Source: Chthonomonas sp035294505
GTDB taxonomy: Bacteria > Armatimonadota > Chthonomonadetes > Chthonomonadales > Chthonomonadaceae
Length of the DNA stretch: 25,202 nt
Assembly: GCF_035294505.1 (NCBI RefSeq)
Contig: NZ_DATGKU010000240.1
Location: 1 to 25,202 of the forward strand
Direction of reading: 5' to 3'
Shown here: positions 1-6,829 of the stretch, piece after piece
Position numbering within the stretch: the first letter of the stretch is position 1
Layout: every line of letters starts with the position of its first letter
Translations under genes and position numbers: made by a program
The notes under the pieces: generated by a model
What the model saw: only the letters and a program-made list of their open reading frames with translations
Told to the model about the DNA's origin: nothing
The model's database searches: none

Positions 1-62
1 AACACGATCTCGCAGATCGCCGCTGCAATGGTCGGGTTTATGTAACGTGGATGTGCTGTCAT
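1..62 (-). CDS. Partial gene at left edge, N-terminal 20 residues, unknown
   Basis: An ATG at position 62 on the minus strand opens a frame that stays open to the window edge, giving MTAHPRYINPTIAAAICEIV. A purine-rich GAAGGG lies about 8 bases upstream and could serve as the ribosome binding site. The frame follows the tail-tip gene in the same direction with only short spacing, so it is probably the next gene of the tail operon. Twenty residues are too few to recognise a family. The gene continues outside the window. Confidence 0.45.
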   Translation of the reverse strand, partial: MTAHPRYINPTIAAAICEIV

Positions 63-124
63 GCTGACGCCCTTCTTCTTATATCGGCTCTCAAGAGCTG
101 TTGCCACAAGTATACCCGCCGCAT
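59..124 (-). CDS. Possible 21-residue coupled ORF
   Basis: The stop codon of the tail-tip gene overlaps an ATG (TGATG), which opens a 21-codon frame reading MRRVYLWQQLLRADIRRRASA. Its own stop overlaps the ATG of the next gene as ATGA. This double overlap is the usual geometry of translational coupling, and is the only support. The peptide is basic, has no recognisable family, and has no clear separate ribosome binding site. It may be only a ribosome bridge between two real genes, or chance. Confidence 0.2.
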   Translation of the reverse strand: MRRVYLWQQLLRADIRRRASA

Positions 125-2658
125 CAAAACTGCCAGTACACGATGTTGCTACCCAACCACTGACCGTTATACCAGCTCCATAAACGCCAGTATATCTTCG
201 TGCCGCTTGCTATCCCACCTGGCACAAATAAACGCTGGTACCACGTCAATTGCCCTGCTACCCACGGTGGTGCGAACTCGTTCTGTCCCGAACCTCGCTG
301 GCCTGCCGGCACGTTGATGTGCCCTACATCGCTCCCCACCGCGTGTACCCATGAGTGGAAATCGTTTTGGTTGCTCGGTATACTCCCCACCGCGTATGTA
401 AAGAAAAATCCTCTCAAGCCCGCCGGCGGGCTGCTGAACAGAAACGCAAACTCATACGTCACTCCGCTCACCCCGCCCTGCGTGGTGGACACACTCGTCC
501 GCCCCGCTGTGGCCAAGTCCGTCACCACCCAGCCGCTTTGCGTAGAGGGCGCCCCGCCGGCCAACGCCGAATACACCACGCTCGGTATGCTCTCGTGTCC
601 GTTTATGTCTAGCGTTGTCACATACGCCCATACCTGCTGACCACTGCTGAAGCTCCCAAAGGTGTAAGAGGTCGCACTCGCCGGCGCCGGCGAACTGCCG
701 TTCACCAACGTAAACGGCCCCGTAGGCCCCACCGTCGAATAGTACACCCGAAACCCCAATACCCCCGTCTGCCCCGTGTAGCTTTGCCAGCTTATCGTCA
801 TCGTGTAGGGGCTGGTGCTACTGCTGGCCAACTGCGTTATCGTGGGCGGTGGCAAGGCCGAAGGCACATACGGCGCATACTCCGCCAAGCCCCACCAAGC
901 CCCCGACGTAAAGTGCTCCTCTATCGCCTCCAAACTCCACAGCTCTTGCTGACGAACCCCTGCCTGCGTCTTGGGCGATAGCGCCGGCCTTAACGCCGTC
1001 CGAAACGCATGGATGCCGCGAATTCTCGTGTCGTAATCGGGCGAAATCTCGCACTCCAGCCGCCACAAACGCCATGCATAGTCACGCAATATCGCAGCAC
1101 CCATCTTCGTCTGTAAGTCCGGCGTCGTCAGCAACGGGTCGGTAATAATCAGTCGCCTATGCCCAAAGGCCGCCACGCTTGCCGGGTCGTACAGCTGAAC
1201 CGTCACCCCCAACTGCCCCGCGTTGGCCTGCCCCGTCGTTATCGAAACGGCGTTACGTAGCTCCTTGCCCGTTCCCGTGCGCACCACATGCCGCACGTCC
1301 TCGTTCCCATCCGGCGCCGAAATCAGCACCCGGTCCGGCCTCATCTGCCGGTAGGGCGGCTCCCGCACCTGCAACACTCCGTTCCCGTCCGCCTCAAAGA
1401 GCCAGCCCACCTCGTGCCATAACTCGTACTGATACCCCAAATGGTTGTTGCCCTGCCCCTGCCAAATCGGCATCACCAAGCCCGTCAACCCCACCCCGCT
1501 TTGCCACCCTATCTGCGAGCTGCTCCATACCCCGTCATAAGCCCCCGAAGCCCCCGGCCAATAGCCCGTGCCCGTCAGCAACGCATAGGCGATGTCGGCC
1601 ACGTCCGCATTCCCAAACGGAGCCGTCAGGCGCGTCTCGTTGTTATCGGCCAAGCGTTTCAGCACATCGGTGGCCGAAAAGCTAAAATGCCCCTCCGCAT
1701 CGTAGGCCATGTTGTCGCCCAAATAGCCGCAAAAGCGGTTCATCCCCAACCACTGCCCCGCCGTGCCGCCGAAAATGCCCACCTCATCCATCCCGATAGT
1801 TTGGTTCTGGTAGGCCGTAATCTGCAGTTGCACATAGCGTGCGTTCTGCTCCACATCGCAGATAAACACTTCCGTCACATTGGGGTCGGTCGCATCGTTG
1901 AGGTAGGCGTCATCCCAATCCCCATTCGGCCCCCCTATCGGTCTCGGCAGCACGCTCGCCCAGTTCACGTTATCGTTAGAGAAGGCCACCGTCAAACTCG
2001 CCGGCAACGTGCAGCCCGTCAAGCCACCCGTTCCAAACCGCGCCGCCACGTGGTGCACCGTCTGCACCGAACCCAAATCGAAGGTGATCGTCAGCACCTG
2101 GTTGGCGTTTAGGGAGAAAGTTACCGCATACTGGTTGGGGTTTGAGGTCGCGTTCCAGGGGGTAAATGTCCCATCGGTTAAGTAAGAAAGCTGCCCTGAT
2201 GAGGGCGTCACGTTCGCCGTAGGGGTTTTGTTCAAGGCCAAGTCGTTATAACACCACGTTCCCACCCGAAACAGAATTTGGCGCGCTTCGGTCAGCAGCG
2301 GTTCAAAGCCATTGGTGCCCTGGTTATAGGGCGAAGTCACATTGGTAGGCGCCAAGAACCCTTGTTGGTCAAGCAGGGTCGCCTCCAAGGTGGCCGGTTC
2401 CCGCAGGCGTCGTCTCAGCACAGGGTGGTTATGGGGGGTCATCACCACCGGTGCAGGGCTAATAAACCAGTTCCCATCCCTATAAAACCACAGCTCGGCG
2501 GTGGTCATTCCAAAGCGGCTTTGGCGGTGCACCTTCGCGCTCCAGGCGTTCAGTGCCGCCGTCAGCCCCGTAATCTTGGTACCGTTTAGGGTAATAGGGT
2601 CGGGATAGGTTATCGGATTTTCTATAGGAACCGGTTGTAGTGGTGGTAGTTTGGCCAT
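124..2658 (-). CDS. Tail-tip/hub protein with inserted discoidin domain and C-terminal FnIII domain
   Basis: An 844-residue protein that probably forms the tail tip or host-contact device. Residues 1-140 and about 300-600 look like one structural region (for example RVGTWCYNDLALNK, then FSATDVLKRLADN), as in baseplate hub proteins. Residues about 140-298 form an F5/8 type C (discoidin) domain: it opens with NDLALNKTPTANV, continues with LTDGTF..W and ITFDLGSVQTVHHVAARFG, and closes with ARYVQLQITAY. This domain binds carbohydrates or surfaces in other proteins. Residues about 610-715 form a fibronectin type III domain (ISWQSY, GFRVYYST, YVTTLDINGHES), followed by a unique C-terminal domain of about 130 residues. 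The protein has no signal peptide, as expected for a virion protein. It is the last large gene of the tail operon, separated from the tape-measure candidate by a repeat cluster. The domain calls are firmer than the hub assignment. Confidence 0.72.
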   Translation of the reverse strand: MAKLPPLQPVPIENPITYPDPITLNGTKITGLTAALNAWSAKVHRQSRFGMTTAELWFYRDGNWFISPAPVVMTPHNHPVLRRRLREPATLEATLLDQQGFLAPTNVTSPYNQGTNGFEPLLTEARQILFRVGTWCYNDLALNKTPTANVTPSSGQLSYLTDGTFTPWNATSNPNQYAVTFSLNANQVLTITFDLGSVQTVHHVAARFGTGGLTGCTLPASLTVAFSNDNVNWASVLPRPIGGPNGDWDDAYLNDATDPNVTEVFICDVEQNARYVQLQITAYQNQTIGMDEVGIFGGTAGQWLGMNRFCGYLGDNMAYDAEGHFSFSATDVLKRLADNNETRLTAPFGNADVADIAYALLTGTGYWPGASGAYDGVWSSSQIGWQSGVGLTGLVMPIWQGQGNNHLGYQYELWHEVGWLFEADGNGVLQVREPPYRQMRPDRVLISAPDGNEDVRHVVRTGTGKELRNAVSITTGQANAGQLGVTVQLYDPASVAAFGHRRLIITDPLLTTPDLQTKMGAAILRDYAWRLWRLECEISPDYDTRIRGIHAFRTALRPALSPKTQAGVRQQELWSLEAIEEHFTSGAWWGLAEYAPYVPSALPPPTITQLASSSTSPYTMTISWQSYTGQTGVLGFRVYYSTVGPTGPFTLVNGSSPAPASATSYTFGSFSSGQQVWAYVTTLDINGHESIPSVVYSALAGGAPSTQSGWVVTDLATAGRTSVSTTQGGVSGVTYEFAFLFSSPPAGLRGFFFTYAVGSIPSNQNDFHSWVHAVGSDVGHINVPAGQRGSGQNEFAPPWVAGQLTWYQRLFVPGGIASGTKIYWRLWSWYNGQWLGSNIVYWQF

Positions 2659-3453
2659 TTCAACTTCTCTGCATAAAATTTGGGACGCTGTAGGGGCAGG
2701 TTTTTGTAAGGGCGGTAGGGATTGAAATTCAAGATTTCTCGCCTTCGGCTCGAAATGACAGTTGTTGATCTCGTCTTCGGCTCGAAAGGACAGGCGTATC
2801 GCCGGCTCTGCGAGCTTCCCACCCCTCCCCCTATCAGGGAGAGGGGAGACCAGTAAGCTTACTCGCGGTTTCCTTTGATAACCTTCCCTTCGGAAACTAG
2901 CCTCGACCGCCCCCTTTCTTCAAAGTAAGACCCAATAAACGCCTCAGAGGCCTAATTCACTCCCTTCATCGTCTATCTCTCTGGCCGCTGCATCGCCGTG
3001 CGCTAGCACCTCCCGAATCGGGGGAAAGGATGGGATAGGGGGCGAACAAGATAAGCTCATTTTGCGAACTGCCTCTAGAACCGCGAGATTGGCAGTCCTA
3101 CCCCTACCTCCGCAGAGCTGGTGGGGAATGGAAACTTAAGATTTCTCGCCTTCGGCTCGAAATGACAGTCGTATCATCGGCTCTTCAAGGCCTTCCCCTA
3201 CAAGCCCCCACCCCCCCGCCCCTCCCCCTATCAGGGAGAGGGGAGACCAATAAGTTTATCGGCTGGTTTCTGTGATAATCTTCCCTTCGGAAACTAACCA
3301 TAACCGCCCCCTTTCTCCCTATTAGGGGGAAAGGCCGGGATAGGGGGCGAGCAAGATAGGCTTTCTCTGCTAACTTCCTCTAGAACCGTGAGATTGACAA
3401 CCCCACCCCCCGCCCCTCAAGGCCGACGCCCTTCCCCTCAGTGAGGATTGAAA
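2659..3453. repeat. Intergenic composite repeat cluster A (two units)
   Basis: There is no convincing gene in this 795-base gap. It holds two copies of a roughly 400-bp composite unit shared with clusters at 8703-9612 and 23066-23862. Landmarks are the motif containing TTCGGCTCGAAATGACAG (2731-2761 and 3138-3168), GGGATAGGGGGCGARCAAG (3032-3050 and 3337-3355), CTTCCCTTCGGAAACTA, and CTCTAGAACCGYGAGATTG. Several landmarks are imperfect palindromes. A REP-like GTAGGGGC element lies at 2689-2717. The cluster starts immediately after the stop codon of the minus-strand gene ending at 3454. The open frames inside it (for example 2622-2822) are translations of the repeat. Confidence 0.85.
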
Positions 3454-4143
3454 CTAGATCGGTCTCGCCGCGTTGTAGTAGACGTTGGCGTTGGCGGCAG
3501 AACCCAAGCTCACACTTTTTTGCATGGTGGCTTGTACTGCCGTCTTCACGCCATCAATATAGAGGTTAATCTGTGGCGCCGGCTGAAAAAACTGCGTCGC
3601 TAACCGGTAGGAAGCGGCGGACAAAGGCCCTAAAGAACCCACAGGCCCCAGTGTATGAAAGTAATGGTAACGATAGGCCAGATAGTCGAACCCGCCGGGG
3701 CCGAACTGCTGCGCCAAATTTTGCGATGCAACCGGAGGAAGATGCGAATGGTGGAACAGACCGCCTAAAATATCGAGACCGGCCCCTACCAACGCCCCCA
3801 CAGGGCCACCCACCTCGTAACCGGCAAGCGCCCCCTGCAAAACCCCGCCTAAAGTGATCCCATGCTGCTCGCCCTGTTGAAAGACGCCGTAGGCCGCAAA
3901 AGCCGTTTGCAGCGTGCTGCGAATTTGCAGGCTCGTGTGCGCACCAAGCGCCTGCAGCAAGGGGCGAAGGGAGACGGGAGGCCTATGCGCCAACCGGCTC
4001 CTCCTTACCCCTTGCCCGTAATGATACAGGGCCTGTTGCCGCAATCTTCCCTCAAGGTCGCGCTGCTCCCTTAACGCGAACCCCTCCGGAATAAGCAGAG
4101 CGGAAGGCTCAGTCTCGTCCCCTATAAGCCGTCTCCATTGCAT
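3454..4143 (-). CDS. Short tape-measure candidate or tail protein
   Basis: A protein of about 229 residues of uncertain function. The start at 4143 was chosen because GAGGAG lies 7 bases upstream; in-frame ATGs at 4158 and 4173 lie farther inside the preceding gene and lack such a site. The N-terminal half is charged and helical with many Arg and Gln residues. A glycine/alanine-rich hydrophobic stretch follows, around GGVLQGALAGYEVGGPVGALVGAGLDIL, reported here only as a position range (roughly residues 110-140). The C-terminus is rich in Tyr and Asn. It sits directly after the tail assembly chaperones and before the tail-tip gene, which is where tape-measure genes normally lie. A tape measure is usually several hundred to more than a thousand residues long, so this would imply a very short tail. 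It could instead be an ejected or tail-tip accessory protein. Confidence 0.4.
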   Translation of the reverse strand: MQWRRLIGDETEPSALLIPEGFALREQRDLEGRLRQQALYHYGQGVRRSRLAHRPPVSLRPLLQALGAHTSLQIRSTLQTAFAAYGVFQQGEQHGITLGGVLQGALAGYEVGGPVGALVGAGLDILGGLFHHSHLPPVASQNLAQQFGPGGFDYLAYRYHYFHTLGPVGSLGPLSAASYRLATQFFQPAPQINLYIDGVKTAVQATMQKSVSLGSAANANVYYNAARPI

Positions 4144-4390
4144 GTCGCCACTCCTCATAAAAACGATAGACAAAATGGGGAGATTCGCGCTCTAAACGCC
4201 GCAATAGAAGGGCGCGCCAGGCCGCCGCTGCCGGCCCTTGCCCTTCCACTACGGCCTTCACTCGCGCCCCCCAATCCTTCGCGGCCGTAAGCCACCACGG
4301 CTCCTCCGAATCGATCTCCCATCGCGCCGCCGCCATACCCTCCAGCCCGTAGGCTCTTAACAGGGCGGCGGCGATGTAGGGACCTCCGAC
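4109..4390 (-). CDS. Tail assembly chaperone extension, probably reached by -1 frameshift (gpGT-like)
   Basis: This frame follows the 224-residue chaperone candidate and lies in its -1 frame. It is open from just after a TGA at 4391-4393, through the zero-frame stop at 4357-4359, to 4109. It reads like protein across the junction: PYIAAALLRAYGLEG, then the ATG at 4336 and AAARWEIDSEEPWWL. The only in-frame ATG (4336) has GGAGG just 2 bases upstream, poor spacing for independent initiation. Many long-tailed phages make a G/GT chaperone pair by ribosomal frameshifting at this position, so the segment is best read as the T-like C-terminal extension. The slip window contains GGAGGT followed by CCCT at 4378-4387, but no classical slippery heptamer. 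Independent translation from 4336 as a 75-residue protein remains possible. Confidence 0.55.
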   Translation of the reverse strand, partial: VGGPYIAAALLRAYGLEGMAAARWEIDSEEPWWLTAAKDWGARVKAVVEGQGPAAAAWRALLLRRLERESPHFVYRFYEEWRHAMETAYRGRD

Positions 4391-5031
4391 TCACGCACCG
4401 TGTCCAGCGAGAGATAGCCCTCTATTAAGGCGTTGAGATCGGCATCCTCCAAATCGGCTACCGCCTCGGCGCTCTCATAGCGCCGCCGCTTCGGGTCTTC
4501 GGCCACCCGTGCCGACCATGCCAACGCCTCCAACAGAAAGCGGGTCGCAAAAGCCTCTCGATAGGCGCGCTCCCGCCACCGATTGCAACAAGCCGCCACC
4601 TGCTCGGCAATGCTTAGGCCGGCTAGGCGCGTCTGTTCCGCCTCCAAACGCTTCCTCAGCCACTCGCCACGCTTTAGCTCCCCCTGCTCTTGCCATGCCT
4701 TTACGCGCAGAGCAAAGGCCATTTCCGTCTCCTCCGCTTGGCGTTGCGGGGGAGGCAGGTGAGCACAACCTATTTCAGCCTCTTGTTCAAGAGTCTCCTC
4801 ATAGGCTTTTAGCAGGTAGGCGCGTCGTTCCTCTTCCGGCATCTGTTCAAACTGGGCTTGCAGAACGAAGGCGCTCGGTTGACCATCTCCCCACGGCAAA
4901 AGCTGCTGGGCGGCATAGAGATCGGCTTGAAACCGCGCCTCATAACGCTGAAACGCATTCAGCGGCCGTAAAACCAGGCGCTCTCCGTTTGGCAGAACCA
5001 CCTCCTGCAGCGTTTTATAGGGGAGAGACAT
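4357..5031 (-). CDS. Putative tail assembly chaperone (gpG-like)
   Basis: A 224-residue, highly charged, mostly helical protein. The N-terminus (MSLPYKTLQEVVLPNGERLVLRPL) has a short beta segment typical of tail assembly chaperones; the rest is rich in Glu, Arg, Ala and Gln. The start at 5031 is well supported: AGAGGAGGT lies 8 bases upstream. The gene is the first after the divergent acyltransferase cargo gene and precedes the -1-frame extension, the short tape-measure candidate and the tail-tip gene. The assignment rests mainly on position, charge pattern and the apparent frameshift, not on a recognised family motif. It is longer than the usual 120-150 residues of gpG. Confidence 0.5.
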   Translation of the reverse strand: MSLPYKTLQEVVLPNGERLVLRPLNAFQRYEARFQADLYAAQQLLPWGDGQPSAFVLQAQFEQMPEEERRAYLLKAYEETLEQEAEIGCAHLPPPQRQAEETEMAFALRVKAWQEQGELKRGEWLRKRLEAEQTRLAGLSIAEQVAACCNRWRERAYREAFATRFLLEALAWSARVAEDPKRRRYESAEAVADLEDADLNALIEGYLSLDTVRESEVPTSPPPC

Positions 5032-5187
5032 AGGGCAATACCTCCTCTAGAAAATACATGGACACGCATAACCAATCCTTAAGAATTTTCTTGCAAGACC
5101 GAAGATAAAAGGGCAGTTTTCATCAAACGTATCGACGCGGAGACTTTCGCCTTCAGGCGACAGAGGAAGCGCCTCCTCCTTTCGCTG
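5032..5187 (-). promoter_or_regulatory. Leader of the tail chaperone operon with an orphan AAAGGAGGA site and hairpin
   Basis: Read on the minus strand, this leader contains AAAGGAGGA at 5174-5182, about 140 bases before the chaperone start and with no start codon at normal spacing. A TCGCC/GGCGA hairpin at about 5148-5160 follows. The ribosome binding site actually used (AGAGGAGGT) lies next to 5031. A TCGCC-type hairpin after an AAAGGAGGA site also occurs in the capsid gene leader. No promoter could be placed confidently on this strand. Confidence 0.35.
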
Positions 5188-5216
5188 TTGATAGTTAGCG
5201 AACAATCGAGTATACT
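5188..5216 (+). promoter_or_regulatory. Sigma-70-type promoter for structured RNA
   Basis: TTGATA at 5188-5193 and TATACT at 5211-5216 are separated by exactly 17 bases, a near-consensus housekeeping promoter on the plus strand. Transcription would start at about 5222-5224, just before the first long helix of the structured segment. TTGAT at 5188-5192 is also the target-adjacent motif known for ISDra2 TnpB, so the -35 box could be part of an old insertion site. Confidence 0.7.
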
Positions 5217-5221
5217 AAAGT

Positions 5222-5430
5222 TGTAAAGACCGAATGCACGAAACGTGCGAAAGCACGCAGATCAAGGCTTCATCGGTCTCAAGGCACCCTCCTAAGGATG
5301 GGTTCATGACGGGTCTTCGGACTCGTCGGGCCGCCGTAAACCGGCCGTACTGCTCGGATACCGGTGTTGCTTCGAGAGCACAGCAGTAGCGCCGGAGCAA
5401 AGCCGCCGTCTTTAGGCGGAGGTAGTTTAC
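5222..5430 (+). ncRNA. Orphan structured RNA, omega-RNA-like (IS200/IS605 or IscB related)
   Basis: About 210 bases fold into consecutive helices. AGACCGA (5227-5233) pairs with TCGGTCT (5273-5279) and encloses CGTGC-GAAA-GCACG (5244-5257). An 8-bp stem with a TTCG tetraloop spans 5308-5327. CCGGC (5341-5345) pairs with GCCGG (5391-5395), continued by TACTGCT (5348-5354) with AGCAGTA (5382-5388). A final CCGCC/GGCGG hairpin with a GTCTTTA loop (5403-5419) is followed by AGGTAGTTTAC. That last hairpin and tail resemble the right ends of IS200/IS605-family elements, which form the scaffold of TnpB guide RNAs. No tnpB or iscB gene is adjacent: the minus-strand chaperone lies upstream and the acyltransferase downstream. 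It may be a stand-alone guide-type RNA, a non-autonomous element remnant, or a long structured leader of the acyltransferase. The structure is seen directly; the family is inferred. Confidence 0.6.
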
Positions 5431-5465
5431 ACCTAATGACGATCCTAGATTTCCTAGATTCTAGG

Positions 5466-5494
5466 GTAGGGGCGGGTTTGAAACCCGCCCCTAC
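5466..5494. repeat. REP-like palindrome, GTAGGGGCGGG family
   Basis: GTAGGGGCGGG (5466-5476) and CCCGCCCCTAC (5484-5494) form a perfect 11-bp inverted repeat around TTTGAAA, with a degenerate half-copy continuing to about 5509. It lies between the structured RNA and the acyltransferase start and could act as a transcription terminator for the RNA, although there is no clear T tract. Related sequences occur at 2689-2717 and 13164-13195, which points to a dispersed genomic repeat. Confidence 0.7.
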
Positions 5495-5533
5495 AAAACC
5501 CGCCTGTACAAAATATGATGGGAGGATGCCTTC

Positions 5534-6829
5534 ATGAATTCGATGGGTGCCCCGGTTCGGCAAGAATCGGTTTCAGCTACAGAAGCCCCTCGTCTGCGGC
5601 TTGAGTTTCTCGACGGCCTACGTGGGCTGGCGGCCCTATATGTGGTGGAGCACCATATCGCCCAGTTCGCCCTTTCGCCCCACGCTTCCCCATGGCGCCA
5701 TGCACAGCGGCTCTACTGGCACATTTTCTGCTATGGACATCAGGCGGTGGTGGTGTTCATCGTTCTTTCCGGCTACGTGCTTATGCTGCCGGTGGCTCGA
5801 ACCCAAGACGGCCATATGCCCAAAGGGGTATGGGACTACTTCAAACGAAGGGCACGCCGCATCCTCCCACCCTACTACGCTGCCTTGTCTTTTTCTATCA
5901 TGCTCCTCGCTCTTTATCCATCTCTACAACACCCGGCCTTAGAATCCCCTTGGAGCGTTGCTCTGCCCCCCTTCGTTCCTTTGGGAACCCTTGCTCACAT
6001 CCTGCTGCTCCATAACCTCACGCCTCACGGCTATAAAATAGACCCGCCTATGTGGAGCGTTGCTTTGGAGTGGCAAATCTACTTCCTGTTTCCCTTCCTG
6101 TTTCTCCCCCTGTGGCGCCGTTTCGGGCTTTTCGGCCCCGTGCTTGTGGCTTCCGCCCTCAGCTTAGGCCTCCTGCATCAAGGTTTCCTCCCTCTCTACG
6201 CTTGGACGGCTCCGTGGATGCTCGCAGCCTTCACCTTGGGCATGGCCGGGGCCGCCATTAACTTTCGAGAGGCCGACCCTCTCTGCCGCTCCTTGAGAGA
6301 TAAAATGCCTTGGTACGAGCTGGGCTTCCTCTGTTTCTTGCTTATGCCGATGGTTGATTTTCTTACCGATCATCGTTTCTTTCGCTCGTCACGCGATGGG
6401 GATTGGCTGACCAATATCTTAATGGCCTTAGCCGCGATGTGTTTTATCGTCGGAAGCACACGCTTGCTGCAAAAGGAGCACGGTTGGAACCGTCTGCTTC
6501 GTTGGCTTGATGCTCCCCCAACCGTGAAGTTAGGGACTTTTTCTTACAGTCTCTACTTGGTGCACTATCCGATTCTGGGGGCGCTTTTTTGGGGTTATTT
6601 TGGGCTATCTCATTCTCACAAGGTAGCTTGGCTTGCTGTGTTTTGCAGTGTGCCGTTTATTGTAGGGGTAGCCTATCTTTTCCATCTGATTTTCGAGCGT
6701 CCGTTTATGCCGACGCACCTGCGTAAGGGGCAGGCGAAGTCGCTGGAGAAGATGGCAGCCTCCACCGATGCTGCGACACCCTCTCCACATGAACCTGCAT
6801 TGCATGCCCCTCCTCAAGAGGAGAGCTAG
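5534..6829 (+). CDS. Acyltransferase-3 family membrane protein (OafA-like), opposite-strand cargo gene
   Basis: A 431-residue integral membrane O-acyltransferase. The family signature follows a short N-terminal tail: RLEFLDGLRGLAALYVVEHH, with the conserved Arg/Asp-Gly and His residues. About ten hydrophobic segments follow, including VVVFIVLSGYVLML, FLFPFLFLPLW and LVHYPILGALFWGYF, and then a polar C-terminal tail. Family members transfer acetyl or other acyl groups to cell-surface polysaccharides or O-antigen from the inner membrane. The ATG at 5534 has GGGAGG 8 bases upstream. The gene runs against the surrounding tail operon, between the chaperone and tail tube genes, and its TAG stop shares CTAG with the tail tube stop. 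In phages such genes modify the host surface and can block superinfection; that role is inferred here. The upstream 500 bases hold a structured RNA and its promoter, which could also drive this gene. Confidence 0.88.
   Translation: MNSMGAPVRQESVSATEAPRLRLEFLDGLRGLAALYVVEHHIAQFALSPHASPWRHAQRLYWHIFCYGHQAVVVFIVLSGYVLMLPVARTQDGHMPKGVWDYFKRRARRILPPYYAALSFSIMLLALYPSLQHPALESPWSVALPPFVPLGTLAHILLLHNLTPHGYKIDPPMWSVALEWQIYFLFPFLFLPLWRRFGLFGPVLVASALSLGLLHQGFLPLYAWTAPWMLAAFTLGMAGAAINFREADPLCRSLRDKMPWYELGFLCFLLMPMVDFLTDHRFFRSSRDGDWLTNILMALAAMCFIVGSTRLLQKEHGWNRLLRWLDAPPTVKLGTFSYSLYLVHYPILGALFWGYFGLSHSHKVAWLAVFCSVPFIVGVAYLFHLIFERPFMPTHLRKGQAKSLEKMAASTDAATPSPHEPALHAPPQEES

Noticed and set aside
1179..1685. 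A 168-residue plus-strand Pro/Arg/Ser-rich ORF
   Set aside because: It is the antisense shadow of the tail-tip gene; low-complexity composition and no signal for translation.
2622..2822. A 66-residue minus-strand ORF containing TTVISSRRREILNF
   Set aside because: It is a translation of the composite repeat; almost the same peptide appears in the ORF at 9350-9751.
2659..3453. CRISPR array
   Set aside because: Repeats are long, composite, only two per cluster and not separated by regular unique spacers; no cas genes are present.
5215..5400. A 61-residue minus-strand ORF over the structured RNA, and a short plus-strand frame from about 5236
   Set aside because: Neither has a ribosome binding site or protein-like composition; the sequence is better explained by RNA helices. 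No TnpB zinc-finger or RuvC motif is visible.
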